From assembly GCA_019116525.1 (NCBI GenBank), contig DXBM01000050.1:1-64000 (forward strand): a stretch of DNA of 64,000 nucleotides, in the 5' to 3' direction. This DNA comes from Candidatus Olsenella pullistercoris (GTDB lineage Bacteria; Actinomycetota; Coriobacteriia; Coriobacteriales; Atopobiaceae). This document shows, in pieces, positions 15,874 to 24,367 of the stretch. The first letter of the stretch is position 1, and every line of letters starts with the position of its first letter. The notes below the pieces were generated by a model. The model saw only the letters and a list, made by a program, of their open reading frames with translations. It searched no databases and was not told the origin of the DNA. Position numbers and translations under genes: made by a program.

Positions 15874-18800
15874 TTACTCGGTGAAGTACCCCACGCCGCC
15901 CTCGATGAGCGGCTGGTACGCGTTGCCCGGCACGTTCTTGTAGAGCCCGGCGCCAGAGCGCTCCGTGTGGCCCATCTTGCCGAGGATGCGACCGTCCGGC
16001 GAGGTGATGCCCTCGATGGCCAGCACAGAGCCATTGGGGTTCACGTCGAGGCTCATGCCCGGCACGCCGCTCTCGTCGACGTACTGCGTGGCCACCTGGC
16101 CCGCGGCGACCATCTGGGCCAGAAGCTCGTCGGAGGCCACGAAGCGGCCCTCGCCGTGGGAGATCGCGATGTTGTGAACCTCGCCGACCTCGCACTTGGA
16201 GAGCCACGGCGAGAGGTTGCTCGCCACGCGGGTGCGCACGAGGCGGCTCTGGTGGCGACCGATGGTGTTGAAGGTGAGCGTGGGGCAGGCGTCGTCCATC
16301 GGGCGGATGTCGCCGTAGGGAACGAGTCCCAGCTTCACGAGCGCCTGGAAGCCGTTGCAGATGCCGAGCATGAGACCGTCGCGCTTCTGCAGCAGCTCGC
16401 GCACGGCCTCGGTGACCTCGGGCGCGCGGAAGAACGCGGTGATGAACTTCGCGGAGCCGTCGGGCTCGTCGCCGCCGGAGAAGCCGCCGGGGATCATGAC
16501 GATCTGGCTCTTGCGGATGCGGCGCGCGAGCTCGTGGGTGCTCTCGGCCACGGCCTCGGGCGTGAGGTTGTTGACCACGAAGACGTCGGCCACGGCGCCG
16601 GCGCGCTCAAAGGCGTGCGCGGTGTCGTACTCGCAGTTGGTGCCCGGGAAGACGGGGATGATAACGCGCGGGCGCGCCACGTGGACGGTGGGTGCCGGGC
16701 GAGAAACCCCTGCGCTCGCAACGTCAAACGAGACGGCCTCGACGGCCGGGCCCTCCGCGCGGTACGGGAAGACGGACTCGATGGCGCCCTCCCATGCCTC
16801 CTGGAGCTCGGAGAGATCGATCTTCTCGCCGCCCGCAACGAGCTCGTAGGCCTCGGTCGTGGTGCCAAAGACAGAGACGGTCACGGTCGAGGGGATCTCG
16901 GGCAGCTCCGCCCCGTCCGCGAGCTCCACGAGGAAGCTGCCGTAGGAGGGGGCGAAGAGCGCGTCCGCGCCGAAGGCGGGCGCGAGCTCGAGGCCCAGCC
17001 GGTTGCCGACGCACATCTTGAAGGCGGCCTCAGCGGCGCAGCCGTAGCCGAGGGCGGAGACGGCGAGGGCCTCCTCGCGTGCGGTCAGGCCCTCGACGAG
17101 GTCGAAGGCGGCGAGCAGCGAGGCGGGGTCGGGCGTGAGGCCGTCGTCGCAGTAGTCCGGCACGACCACGAGCACGCGGTGGCCGCTGGCCTTGAACTCG
17201 GGCGAGACGACGCGATCCACGGTGCCGAGGCCCGTGGCGAACGAGACGAGCGTGGGCGGCACGTCCAGCTCCTCGAAGCTGCCGGACATGGAGTCCTTGC
17301 CGCCAATGGAGCCGATTCCGAGGTCGACCTGGGCCATGAGGGCGCCGAGAAGGGCCGCGGTGGGCTTGCCCCAACGGCTCGGCACGTCGCGCAGGCGCTC
17401 GAAGTACTCCTGGAAGGTGAGATAGAGGTCCTCGTGCGCAAAGCCGGCGGCGACCATGCGCGAGACGGACTCAACGACGGAGAGGTAGGCGCCGGTGTAG
17501 GGGTTGGCGCTCATGAGGTAGGGGTTGAAGCCCCAGGCCATGCCGGAGCACGTGGTGGTCTCGCCGTCAACGGGGAGCTTGGCGACCATGGCCATTGGGG
17601 GCGTGAGCTGCGCGCGGCCGCCGAAGGGCATGAGGACCGTGGCGGCGCCGATGGTGGAGTCAAAGCGCTCGGAGAGGCCCTTGTTGGAGGCCACGTTGAG
17701 GTCGGTCACGAGCGAGCGCATCTGCTCGGCGAGGGTCTCGCCGGCCCAGCTGAGCTCGTAGTCCTCCGGTGCCGTGACGCGCACCGAGGTGGACTTGGGG
17801 GCGCCGTTGGAGGCGAGGAACTCGCGGCTCACGTCCACGATCGTCTCCCCGCGCCAGCTCATGCGCAGGCGGGGCTCGGCGGTGACGGTGGCGACGACGG
17901 TGGCCTCGAGGTTCTCCTCGTGGGCGTAGCGCAGGAACTCGTCGACGTCGGCGGGCGCGAGCGCCACGGCCATGCGCTCCTGGCTCTCGGAGATGGCGAG
18001 CTCGGTGCCGTCGAGGCCCTCGTACTTCTTGGGCACGAGGTCGAGGTTGATGTCCAGGCCGTCGGCAAGCTCACCGATGGCAACGGAGACGCCGCCCGCA
18101 CCAAAGTCGTTGCAGCGCTTGATGAGGCGGCACGCGTCCTCGCGGCGGAAGAGGCGCTGGAGCTTGCGCTCGATGGGCGGGTTGCCCTTCTGGACCTCCG
18201 CGCCGTCCTTCTCGAGGGACTCGACGTTGTGGGCCTTGGAGGAGCCGGTGGCGCCGCCGATGCCGTCGCGGCCGGTGCGGCCGCCGAGAAGGACGATCTT
18301 GTCGCCGGGTGCCGGGCACTCGCGGCGGACGTGCGAGGCAGGGGTGGCGCCGACGACCGCGCCGATCTCCATGCGCTTGGCAACGTAGCCGGGGTGGTAG
18401 ATCTCGTGCACCTCGCCCGTGGCCAGGCCGATCTGGTTGCCGTAGCTCGAGTAGCCGGCGGCGGCGGTGGTCACGAGCTTGCGCTGGGGGAGCTTGCCGG
18501 CCATCGTCTCGGAGACGGGGACGGTGGGGTCGGAGGCGCCGGTGACGCGCATGGCCTGGTAGACGTAGCTGCGGCCGGAGAGCGGGTCGCGGATGGCGCC
18601 GCCGATGCAGGTGGCGGCCCCGCCGAAGGGCTCGATCTCGGTCGGGTGGTTGTGCGTCTCGTTCTTGAAGAGGAAGAGCCAGTCCTCCTGCTCGCCGTTG
18701 ACGTCGACCTTGACCTTGACGGTGCAGGCGTTGATCTCCTCGGACTCGTCCAGGTTCTTGAGCTGGCCGGTCTTCTTGAGGTACTTGGCGCCGATCGTGC

Positions 18801-19608
18801 CCATGTCCATGAGGGTGACGGCGCGGTCGTCGCGCCCGAGCTCGTGGCGCATCTCCATGTAGCGGTCAAAGGCCGCGCGCACGACCTTGTCGTCAAACTG
18901 CAGGTGCTCGAGGGCGGTGCCGAAGGTGGTGTGACGGCAGTGGTCGGACCAGTAGGTGTCGATCATGCGGATCTCGGTGATCGTGGGCACGCGCCCCTCG
19001 CCCGCGAAGTAGCTCTGGCAGAAGGTGATGTCCGCGAGGTCCATGGCCAGGCCGCGCTCGTCGACGAAGGCCTGGAGCTCGTCGGAGGAGAGCTCAAGGA
19101 AGCCGTCGAGCACCTCGACGTCGGCGGGCTCGGGGTAGTCCTGGCGCAGCGTGGCACGCGGCTCGAGCGAGGCCTCGCGCGCCTCGACGGGGTTGATCAC
19201 GTAGTGCTTGACGGCAGCGACGTCCTCCTCGGTGAGGTCGCCCTCGAGGACGTAGACCGTCGCGGAGCGCACGGCGGGGCGCTCGCCCTGGGAGATGAGC
19301 TGGATGCACTCGCTCGCGGAGTCGGCGCGCTGGTCGAACTGGCCGGGCAGAAACTCAACGGCAAAGACCGCGGAGCCTGGCGCGACCTCGGGCATCTCGG
19401 TCGTTGCCACGTCAGTCTGCGGCTCCGAGAAGACCGTGGGGACGCAGCGCTCGAAGAGCTCGGGATCGATCCCCTCGACGTCGTAGCGGTTGACGAGGCG
19501 CACCCTGTCGATGGCGCCTATTCCGAGGAGCGTCTTGAGCTCGCGCTCGAGGGCGCGCGCCTCCCCGTCGAACCCGGCCTTCTTCTCCACGTAGATGCGA
19601 GAGACCAT
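15874..19608 (-). CDS. purL: phosphoribosylformylglycinamidine synthase, single chain
   Basis: This large PurL converts FGAR, ATP and glutamine to FGAM in purine synthesis. At 1244 residues it carries both the synthetase part and a C-terminal class I glutaminase, so no separate PurQ or PurS is needed. Two AIRS-like halves include NHPTEIEPFGGAATCIGG and SIGGKDSMSGSFEELDVPP. The glutaminase has FPGTNCEYD, the nucleophile in LGICNGFQAL and the His in SHGEGRF. AGGAGG precedes the ATG. It belongs to the clade common in Clostridia and Coriobacteriia. Confidence 0.97.
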   Translation of the reverse strand: MVSRIYVEKKAGFDGEARALERELKTLLGIGAIDRVRLVNRYDVEGIDPELFERCVPTVFSEPQTDVATTEMPEVAPGSAVFAVEFLPGQFDQRADSASECIQLISQGERPAVRSATVYVLEGDLTEEDVAAVKHYVINPVEAREASLEPRATLRQDYPEPADVEVLDGFLELSSDELQAFVDERGLAMDLADITFCQSYFAGEGRVPTITEIRMIDTYWSDHCRHTTFGTALEHLQFDDKVVRAAFDRYMEMRHELGRDDRAVTLMDMGTIGAKYLKKTGQLKNLDESEEINACTVKVKVDVNGEQEDWLFLFKNETHNHPTEIEPFGGAATCIGGAIRDPLSGRSYVYQAMRVTGASDPTVPVSETMAGKLPQRKLVTTAAAGYSSYGNQIGLATGEVHEIYHPGYVAKRMEIGAVVGATPASHVRRECPAPGDKIVLLGGRTGRDGIGGATGSSKAHNVESLEKDGAEVQKGNPPIERKLQRLFRREDACRLIKRCNDFGAGGVSVAIGELADGLDINLDLVPKKYEGLDGTELAISESQERMAVALAPADVDEFLRYAHEENLEATVVATVTAEPRLRMSWRGETIVDVSREFLASNGAPKSTSVRVTAPEDYELSWAGETLAEQMRSLVTDLNVASNKGLSERFDSTIGAATVLMPFGGRAQLTPPMAMVAKLPVDGETTTCSGMAWGFNPYLMSANPYTGAYLSVVESVSRMVAAGFAHEDLYLTFQEYFERLRDVPSRWGKPTAALLGALMAQVDLGIGSIGGKDSMSGSFEELDVPPTLVSFATGLGTVDRVVSPEFKASGHRVLVVVPDYCDDGLTPDPASLLAAFDLVEGLTAREEALAVSALGYGCAAEAAFKMCVGNRLGLELAPAFGADALFAPSYGSFLVELADGAELPEIPSTVTVSVFGTTTEAYELVAGGEKIDLSELQEAWEGAIESVFPYRAEGPAVEAVSFDVASAGVSRPAPTVHVARPRVIIPVFPGTNCEYDTAHAFERAGAVADVFVVNNLTPEAVAESTHELARRIRKSQIVMIPGGFSGGDEPDGSAKFITAFFRAPEVTEAVRELLQKRDGLMLGICNGFQALVKLGLVPYGDIRPMDDACPTLTFNTIGRHQSRLVRTRVASNLSPWLSKCEVGEVHNIAISHGEGRFVASDELLAQMVAAGQVATQYVDESGVPGMSLDVNPNGSVLAIEGITSPDGRILGKMGHTERSGAGLYKNVPGNAYQPLIEGGVGYFTE

Positions 19609-19721
19609 GCGCTGCTACCTCCTGGCGCTCAAGGAGTTTGTAAGGTGGCTTACCATTCTACGGCAAAAACCTACCGCTCGCGGGGCTGGGCCGCGCTCCT
19701 CCCGCCGCGCTTGTCCCGCAT

Positions 19722-19800
19722 GCCCCACTTGTACCAGGTGCAAATGGGGCAACACGGTGTCGCCCCACTTGTACCTGGTACAAGTGGGGTCAAGTGGGGT
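19722..19800. repeat. CCACTTGTACC double-palindrome repeat, copy 1
   Basis: Two adjacent 23-bp palindromes of the type CCACTTGTACCWGGTACAAR, separated by NGCAACACGGTGTCGCC, form three hairpins in series. Here CCCCACTTG is repeated once more at the edge, and the element runs directly into the ecfT stop codon (TGA then CCCCACTTGA). Other copies are at 43022-43090 and 58418-58486. Confidence 0.92.
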
Positions 19801-20591
19801 CAGCCGAGGAGGGCGAGGGCGACGAGCAGCGCGGCGGTGGCGAGGGCAGCAGCGAGCTCGGGGGCGCCGAGGCGCTGCTCGTGGAGGTGCGTGCGCCCCT
19901 TGCCCCCTTCGTAGCAGCGCGCGTCGAGGGCCCGCGCGAGACCGTCTGCGTGGCGCAGGCCGCTTGCCAGGAGCGCGACCACCACGGGGACAATCGAGCG
20001 AACGCGTCGCGCGACCCCGCCCGTGCCGAGCGCTCCGCCGCGCAGCGACTGCGCGTCGATGATCGCAGAGGCCTCGTCGGCGAGCATGGGCACGAAGCGC
20101 ATCATGAGCGAGAAGACCATCGCGATCTCGTGGCCGGGGAGCCCGATGCGGGAGAGCGGGGAGAGCATCCGGTCAAAGGCGTCCGCGAGCTGCGTTGGCG
20201 TTGTGGTGAGCAGGATGAGCGAGCCCGCGACGAGGGCGACGGCAAAGCGCGCGGTGTAGAGGGCCGCCGCGGCAATGCCCCCGCTCGTGATCGAGAGCGG
20301 TCCGAGCTCGGCCACCACGTCCCCCGTTCGCACGAAGAAGAGGTTGAAGAGCGAGAGCACCGCGAGGAACGCTACGAGCGGCCGGACGGAGGCGATGACG
20401 CTCGCGGCGGGGACGCGCGCGAGAAGCAAGAGGCCCGCCACCGACGCAGCCACAAGGGCGAGCTGCGCGGCGCCCGAGACGCAGAAGACACCGACGAGAA
20501 GCGCGAGCAGGCAGACGATCTTGACGCGGGCGTCGAGCCGGTGGAGCGGCGAGTCGGCGGCAACGTACTGCCCAATGGAGATCCTTAGCAT
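19800..20591 (-). CDS. ecfT: energy-coupling factor transporter transmembrane protein EcfT
   Basis: EcfT is the scaffold that links the substrate-binding S component to the ATPases in ECF vitamin transporters. The 263-residue protein has about five membrane segments and the C-terminal coupling helices with DAQSLRGGALG and LDARCYEGGKGR, which resemble the family's AR-containing motifs. Its ATG overlaps the TAA of the ATPase gene (ATGCTAA), so translation is coupled. With ribU and the FMN riboswitch upstream, riboflavin uptake is the likely role. Confidence 0.92.
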   Translation of the reverse strand: MLRISIGQYVAADSPLHRLDARVKIVCLLALLVGVFCVSGAAQLALVAASVAGLLLLARVPAASVIASVRPLVAFLAVLSLFNLFFVRTGDVVAELGPLSITSGGIAAAALYTARFAVALVAGSLILLTTTPTQLADAFDRMLSPLSRIGLPGHEIAMVFSLMMRFVPMLADEASAIIDAQSLRGGALGTGGVARRVRSIVPVVVALLASGLRHADGLARALDARCYEGGKGRTHLHEQRLGAPELAAALATAALLVALALLG

Positions 20592-22378
20592 TCCGCCTCG
20601 CCCCCCTCTGCCGGAAGGGAGCTGCCTGCGGCGCGCACGTTGAGGGCGGCGACAAGATCGTCGGTGGTGAGCGGGTCCCCGAGCGAGGGCCAGCCTCGGC
20701 GCTCGAGCTCGCGGGCCACGCGCAGCGAGCGGGGCAGGCCCAGACCGCCCTCGGCGAGCGCTCGCTCGTTGCGCGCGGCAAAGACTTCGCGAGGGGAGCC
20801 CGCGGCGACGAGGCGCGACCTGTCGAGCGCGATGACCTGGTCGGCACGGGCAGCGTCCTCCATCGAGTGCGTCACCTGCACGAGCGTGACGCCGCGCTCG
20901 GAGAGGCGCGAGAGAACCCGGCGCAGCATGGCGCGCCCGCGCGGGTCGAGCCCGGCGGTCGGCTCGTCGAGGACGAGCACCGACGGCCGCATCGCGAGGA
21001 CGCCGGCGAGCGCGCAGAGCCGCCGCTGCCCGCCGGAGAGCTTGAACGGCGAGACGCCGCGTCGCTCGGAGAGCCCCACGACCTCGAGCGCCTCGCTCAC
21101 GCGGCGTTCGACCTCGTCGGCCGAGAGGCCGAGGTTGCGCGGTCCGAACGCGACGTCCTTCTCGACCGTCTCGGCAAAGAGCTGGCGCTCGGGGTGCTGC
21201 ATCACGTAGCCAACGGCAGTCTGCGCGCGTCGGCGGCCGCGCCTTGTTGAGGTGTCGACGCCGGCAACGAGCACGCGCCCGGAGTCGGGCGCCTCGAGGC
21301 CGCAGAGCAGTCGCAGGAGCGTGGACTTCCCTGAGCCGGTCTGGCCGATGATGGCGGTCGAGCGGCCCTCGGCGATCCTGAGCGAGACGTCGTCGAGCGC
21401 CCGTGAGCGACGGTCGTACGAGAAGGACGCGTGCTCGACCTGCACAATGGGGACGTGGTTTTTCTCACAGAGAGAAGGGGACGGGTTTGTCGCCCCTGGC
21501 GCGGCGCGGCCGGCGGGGGCTTGGGACCTGTCCCCTTCTCTCTGTGAGAAAAACCACGTCCCCATTTGCTCGAGCAGGGTCTGCTCGTCGCAGGTCCAGG
21601 GGAGGCCGAGGCGCTGCGAGAGGCGCGCGGCGAACGGAACCTCGAGGCCGAGGTCCGAGAGCTCCCGCCCATGGGAGAACACCTCGTCGGGCGTGCCGGC
21701 GAGCACGACGCGGCCGTGGTCCAGGACGATCACGCGATCCGCCTCGAGAGCCTCCTCCATGTAGTGCGTGACGTGCACGAGCGTGGTCCCCGCGGCGGCG
21801 AGCCTTCCCATCACGCGGAGGATGGCCGAGCGCCCGCGCACGTCCAGCAGCGACCCCGGCTCGTCGAGCACGAGCACCTTCGGCCGCATCGCGAGCGCTC
21901 CCGCGATGGTGACGCGCTGCCGCTGCCCGCCCGAGAGGCGGGAGGGGTCGGCGCGCGCGAAGTCATCCATGGCAACGCGGTGCAGCTCGCTGGACACACG
22001 CGCAGCGATCTCGTCGCGCGGCAGCCCGAGATTCTCCGGGCCAAAGGCAACGTCGTCCTCGACGACGCTCGTGACTATCTGGTCGTCCGGGTTCTGGAAC
22101 ACGAGGCCGAGCGAGCGACGCGCGCGCCGGTACGCCTCGAGGTCGGGCGCGCCGTCGGCGCAGACCCTCTCGCCCACGAGCTCGACCTCTCCCGCGTCCG
22201 GGGCGAGAAGCCCGCAGATCACGGAGGCGAGCGTGGACTTCCCCGACCCGTTGGCGCCGAGCACGCACACTCGCTCGCCGCGCGCGATCTCGAGCGAGAC
22301 GTCATCGAGCGCGACGACGTCCCCCTCGTACACGAGGCTCACGTGGGCAAGCCTGACCTGGACGTCCCCCGAGCGCAC
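20585..22378 (-). CDS. ECF transporter double ATPase (EcfA1-EcfA2 fusion)
   Basis: The 597-residue protein has two complete ABC ATPase domains. The first (about 1-270) has Walker A GANGSGKST, signature LSGGQRQR and Walker B VLVLDEP. The second (about 312-597) has GQTGSGKST, LSGGQRRL and VLVLDEPTAGLD. It starts at GTG, 12 bp after ribU. Residues 271-311 are encoded entirely by an in-frame palindromic repeat (21446-21567), giving a linker with WFFSQREGD. Gln271 is CAA exactly where sister repeats have a TAA stop, and Val312 is GTG, so two former genes may have been joined. Double-ATPase ECF proteins are known elsewhere; this linker origin looks unusual. Confidence 0.93.
   Translation of the reverse strand: MRSGDVQVRLAHVSLVYEGDVVALDDVSLEIARGERVCVLGANGSGKSTLASVICGLLAPDAGEVELVGERVCADGAPDLEAYRRARRSLGLVFQNPDDQIVTSVVEDDVAFGPENLGLPRDEIAARVSSELHRVAMDDFARADPSRLSGGQRQRVTIAGALAMRPKVLVLDEPGSLLDVRGRSAILRVMGRLAAAGTTLVHVTHYMEEALEADRVIVLDHGRVVLAGTPDEVFSHGRELSDLGLEVPFAARLSQRLGLPWTCDEQTLLEQMGTWFFSQREGDRSQAPAGRAAPGATNPSPSLCEKNHVPIVQVEHASFSYDRRSRALDDVSLRIAEGRSTAIIGQTGSGKSTLLRLLCGLEAPDSGRVLVAGVDTSTRRGRRRAQTAVGYVMQHPERQLFAETVEKDVAFGPRNLGLSADEVERRVSEALEVVGLSERRGVSPFKLSGGQRRLCALAGVLAMRPSVLVLDEPTAGLDPRGRAMLRRVLSRLSERGVTLVQVTHSMEDAARADQVIALDRSRLVAAGSPREVFAARNERALAEGGLGLPRSLRVARELERRGWPSLGDPLTTDDLVAALNVRAAGSSLPAEGGEAEC
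21446..21567. repeat. GGGGACGTG-family palindromic repeat inside a coding region
   Basis: Two inverted arms, identical over about 37 bp (AATGGGGACGTGGTTTTTCT through GAGAAGGGGAC), flank a GC-rich centre. The element lies wholly inside the double-ATPase gene between its two domains and stays open in the coding frame. The mRNA would form a very stable hairpin there. Compared with the copies at 5970 and 41266, the arms have GTGG/CACAGAGAG changes that are matched on both sides. Confidence 0.95.
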
Positions 22379-22390
22379 GCGTCCCCCAGC

Positions 22391-22969
22391 CTAGCGGGAG
22401 ACGATCTGCGCGACCGGCTTTGACACGAGGACGGTCACCACGCAGTTGAGCGCGATCTTGATGGCGTTGAACGGAAGCAGGACCGGCACGATCATCGCGA
22501 TGACGTCGGTCACGGAGACGGCGGTGTAGAGCGGCGTCACGATGATGTTGCCGATGACGCACGCCACGAGCGAGCAGACGGCGCCGAGCGCCATGCCGAG
22601 AGCGAGGCCACGCGGCCCCTGGACGCGCCGGGCGACAAGGGCGGCGGGCACGCAGAGGGCAACGCCGGCGACGATCGCCATGAGGTGGCCCCACGGGTTG
22701 AAGCTGAAGAGGGTCTTGAGAACCCAGGGGAGCACCACGGCCACGGCTCCGGTGCTCGGGCCGAACGCGAGCGCCGCCACAAAGGCAACGATGCCGGACG
22801 GGTCGTACATGAGCCACGGCGCGGGCGGGAAGATCGGGAACTCCACGAAGGTGAGGACGAAGGAGAGCGCGCAGAGCAGCGCCGTCGTTGCGATGCGCCT
22901 CGTGGACCAGCTGCCGCTCTGGGAGCTGGTGGAGTGCGAGCTGTGTGCGGAATGCGTGGACATGGCCAT
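22391..22969 (-). CDS. ribU: riboflavin ECF transporter S component RibU
   Basis: The protein has about 192 residues and six hydrophobic segments, beginning RRIATTALLCALSFVLTFVE, followed by FPIFPPAPWLMYDPSGIVAF, the characteristic region of RibU-type S components (PxxxFLKYDPSDIP-like). Riboflavin specificity is supported by the FMN riboswitch immediately upstream. The start is MAMSTHS (GGAGGG five bases upstream) or the next ATG six bases later; the ORF-track start lies inside the riboswitch. It is first in a ribU-ecfA-ecfT operon. Confidence 0.93.
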   Translation of the reverse strand: MAMSTHSAHSSHSTSSQSGSWSTRRIATTALLCALSFVLTFVEFPIFPPAPWLMYDPSGIVAFVAALAFGPSTGAVAVVLPWVLKTLFSFNPWGHLMAIVAGVALCVPAALVARRVQGPRGLALGMALGAVCSLVACVIGNIIVTPLYTAVSVTDVIAMIVPVLLPFNAIKIALNCVVTVLVSKPVAQIVSR

Positions 22970-22984
22970 GGGGCCCTCCGTTTC

Positions 22985-23113
22985 TTCCATCCGGACTGTG
23001 ACCGTTGGTCCTGGAATCTCACCAGGTCAGCCGCCTTTTTAGCGGGTCGCGGACTTCGGGCCGGCACGCGGGCCGCCCGTTACCGCCAGTGGGGACTTTC
23101 ACCCCGCCCTGAA
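22985..23113 (-). ncRNA. FMN riboswitch (RFN element)
   Basis: On the minus strand the conserved RFN sequences appear in order. GGGGTGAAAGTCCCCACTGG and GCGGTAACGGGC come first, then GTCCGCGA, then TGACCTGGTGAGATTCCAGG, ACCAACGGTCACAGTCCGGAT. P1 closes with the flanking bases. It lies directly upstream of ribU, with the final stem close to the GGAGGG ribosome binding site. FMN binding is therefore expected to turn the riboflavin transporter operon down, by termination or by hiding the start site. Confidence 0.97.
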
Positions 23114-23116
23114 ACT

Positions 23117-23171
23117 GACAGGTGCAGTGTAGCACTCTCGGGCGCCCGGGCGCGCCGCTCGGGCACCTGTC
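23117..23171. promoter_or_regulatory. divergent ribU/murB promoter region with inverted repeat
   Basis: GACAGGTGC and GCACCTGTC form a 9-bp dyad 37 bp apart around a GC-rich self-complementary core (GGGCGCCCGGGCGCGCC). A TACACT on the minus strand at 23127-23132 could be the -10 box upstream of the riboswitch. A TATACT at 23185-23190 on the plus strand could serve murB. No good -35 boxes are seen. Confidence 0.4.
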
Positions 23172-23223
23172 GGCGACGAGCGCCTATACTTGACGGTGAC
23201 CTCGAACCCGTCGAAAGGCTGTC

Positions 23224-24147
23224 ATGTCAGAGAGTGACACTGCCCGAGAGCCCCTTGTGTGGCGCCTGCGCGCCATTGTCGGCGAGGACAACGTGCGAGC
23301 CGACGAGCCCATGAGCGACCACACGACGTTCAAGGTGGGGGGACCTGCCGACCTGTACGTGGTGCCCGAGAGCGCGAGTGAGGTGCGCGACGTCCTTCTC
23401 GCCTGCGAGGAGGCGGGCGTCGATTGCTTTGTGCTCGGTCGCGGCTCTGACCTGCTCGTTTCCGATGAGGGGTATCGCGGCGTGATCGTTGCGGTGGGTG
23501 ACGGCCTCATGGGGGTCTCGGTTGACGGCACGGAGATGACCTGCCAGGCGGGCGTGGACCTGCGGGAGGCGTCCGAGATGGCGTGCGAGCTGGGGCTCTC
23601 CGGCCTTGAGTTCGCGTGCGGCATCCCGGGGTCGGTCGGCGGCGCGTGCTTCATGAACGCCGGTGCCTACGGCGGCTGCGTCGCGGACGTGCTCAAGTGC
23701 GTGCGCGTGCTCGCCCCGGACGGCTCGATGGACGTGGTCGAAGCCAGCGAGCTGGACATGGGCTATCGAAAGAGCCGCGTTGCCTCGGATGGTCTCATTG
23801 TGCTCTCGGCCACATTTGGCCTTGAGCGGGGCGAGCCGGAGAGGATTCGCGCGACGATGGACGACCTCATGTCGCGACGCGAGGAGAAGCAGCCGCTCGA
23901 CCTTCCGAGCGCCGGGTCAACGTTCAAGCGTCCCGAGGGCCACTTCGCGGGCAAGCTCATCATGGACGCCGGCCTGCAGGGCTACCGCGTGGGAGGTGCC
24001 GAGGTCTCGCGCAAGCACGCGGGCTTCGTCGTGAACGTCGGCGGGGCGACCGCGTCCGACGTTCATGCCGTGATTGAGCACGTCCAGGACGAGGTCGAGC
24101 GACAGTTCGGCGTGCGCCTCGAGCCCGAGGTGCGCTTCCTGGGGTAG
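23224..24147 (+). CDS. murB: UDP-N-acetylenolpyruvoylglucosamine reductase
   Basis: MurB reduces the enolpyruvyl group to make UDP-N-acetylmuramic acid, an early peptidoglycan step. The 307-residue protein has the FAD-binding signs HTTFKVGGPADLYV and LGRGSDLLVSDEG. GIPGSVGGACFMNAGAYG, SAGSTFKRPEG and a C-terminal EPEVRFLG follow. It lacks the YxxF insertion of type I enzymes, so it is type II. AAAGG precedes the ATG. Confidence 0.96.
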   Translation: MSESDTAREPLVWRLRAIVGEDNVRADEPMSDHTTFKVGGPADLYVVPESASEVRDVLLACEEAGVDCFVLGRGSDLLVSDEGYRGVIVAVGDGLMGVSVDGTEMTCQAGVDLREASEMACELGLSGLEFACGIPGSVGGACFMNAGAYGGCVADVLKCVRVLAPDGSMDVVEASELDMGYRKSRVASDGLIVLSATFGLERGEPERIRATMDDLMSRREEKQPLDLPSAGSTFKRPEGHFAGKLIMDAGLQGYRVGGAEVSRKHAGFVVNVGGATASDVHAVIEHVQDEVERQFGVRLEPEVRFLG

Positions 24148-24232
24148 GGGCGGCGCGCCACTCGTTCGGGTGCGGAGCTAGCGTGCCCTTCTCGCCGCGA
24201 CGTCGCCGGGCGAGCAGCCGCCGGGTGCGGTG

Positions 24233-24312
24233 GATTAACACGCAGAATCCAGGTGGTATCTATACCAAATCCTGGGCATATATGTTCCTAAACCGGATTC
24301 TGCGTGTTAATC
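24233..24312. repeat. perfect palindrome with CACGCAGAATCC arms (copy C)
   Basis: Perfect 18-bp arms GATTAACACGCAGAATCC and complement flank a 44-bp AT-rich centre that itself contains GGTATCTATACC. The CACGCAGAA/TTCTGCGTG part is shared with copies A and B; the outer bases and centre are not. Motifs of the CTTCTCGCC/GGCGAGAAG type lie on both sides (24187 and 24316). It is between convergent murB and the UPF0210 gene. Confidence 0.85.
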
Positions 24313-24367
24313 GCAGGCGAGAAGGGCGAGGGGCCGAGAAGGGCGCGGGGCGAAAGTGCCCGGCCCC

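Noticed and set aside
15967-19914. 1315-aa plus-strand ORF
   Set aside because: It is the antisense shadow of purL. Its translation is Ala/Gly/Arg/Val-rich low-complexity sequence without motifs, as expected opposite a GC-rich gene.
21446-21567. Repeat as a terminator separating two ATPase genes
   Set aside because: There is no stop codon in the frame and no T tract after the hairpin; both domains read through continuously.
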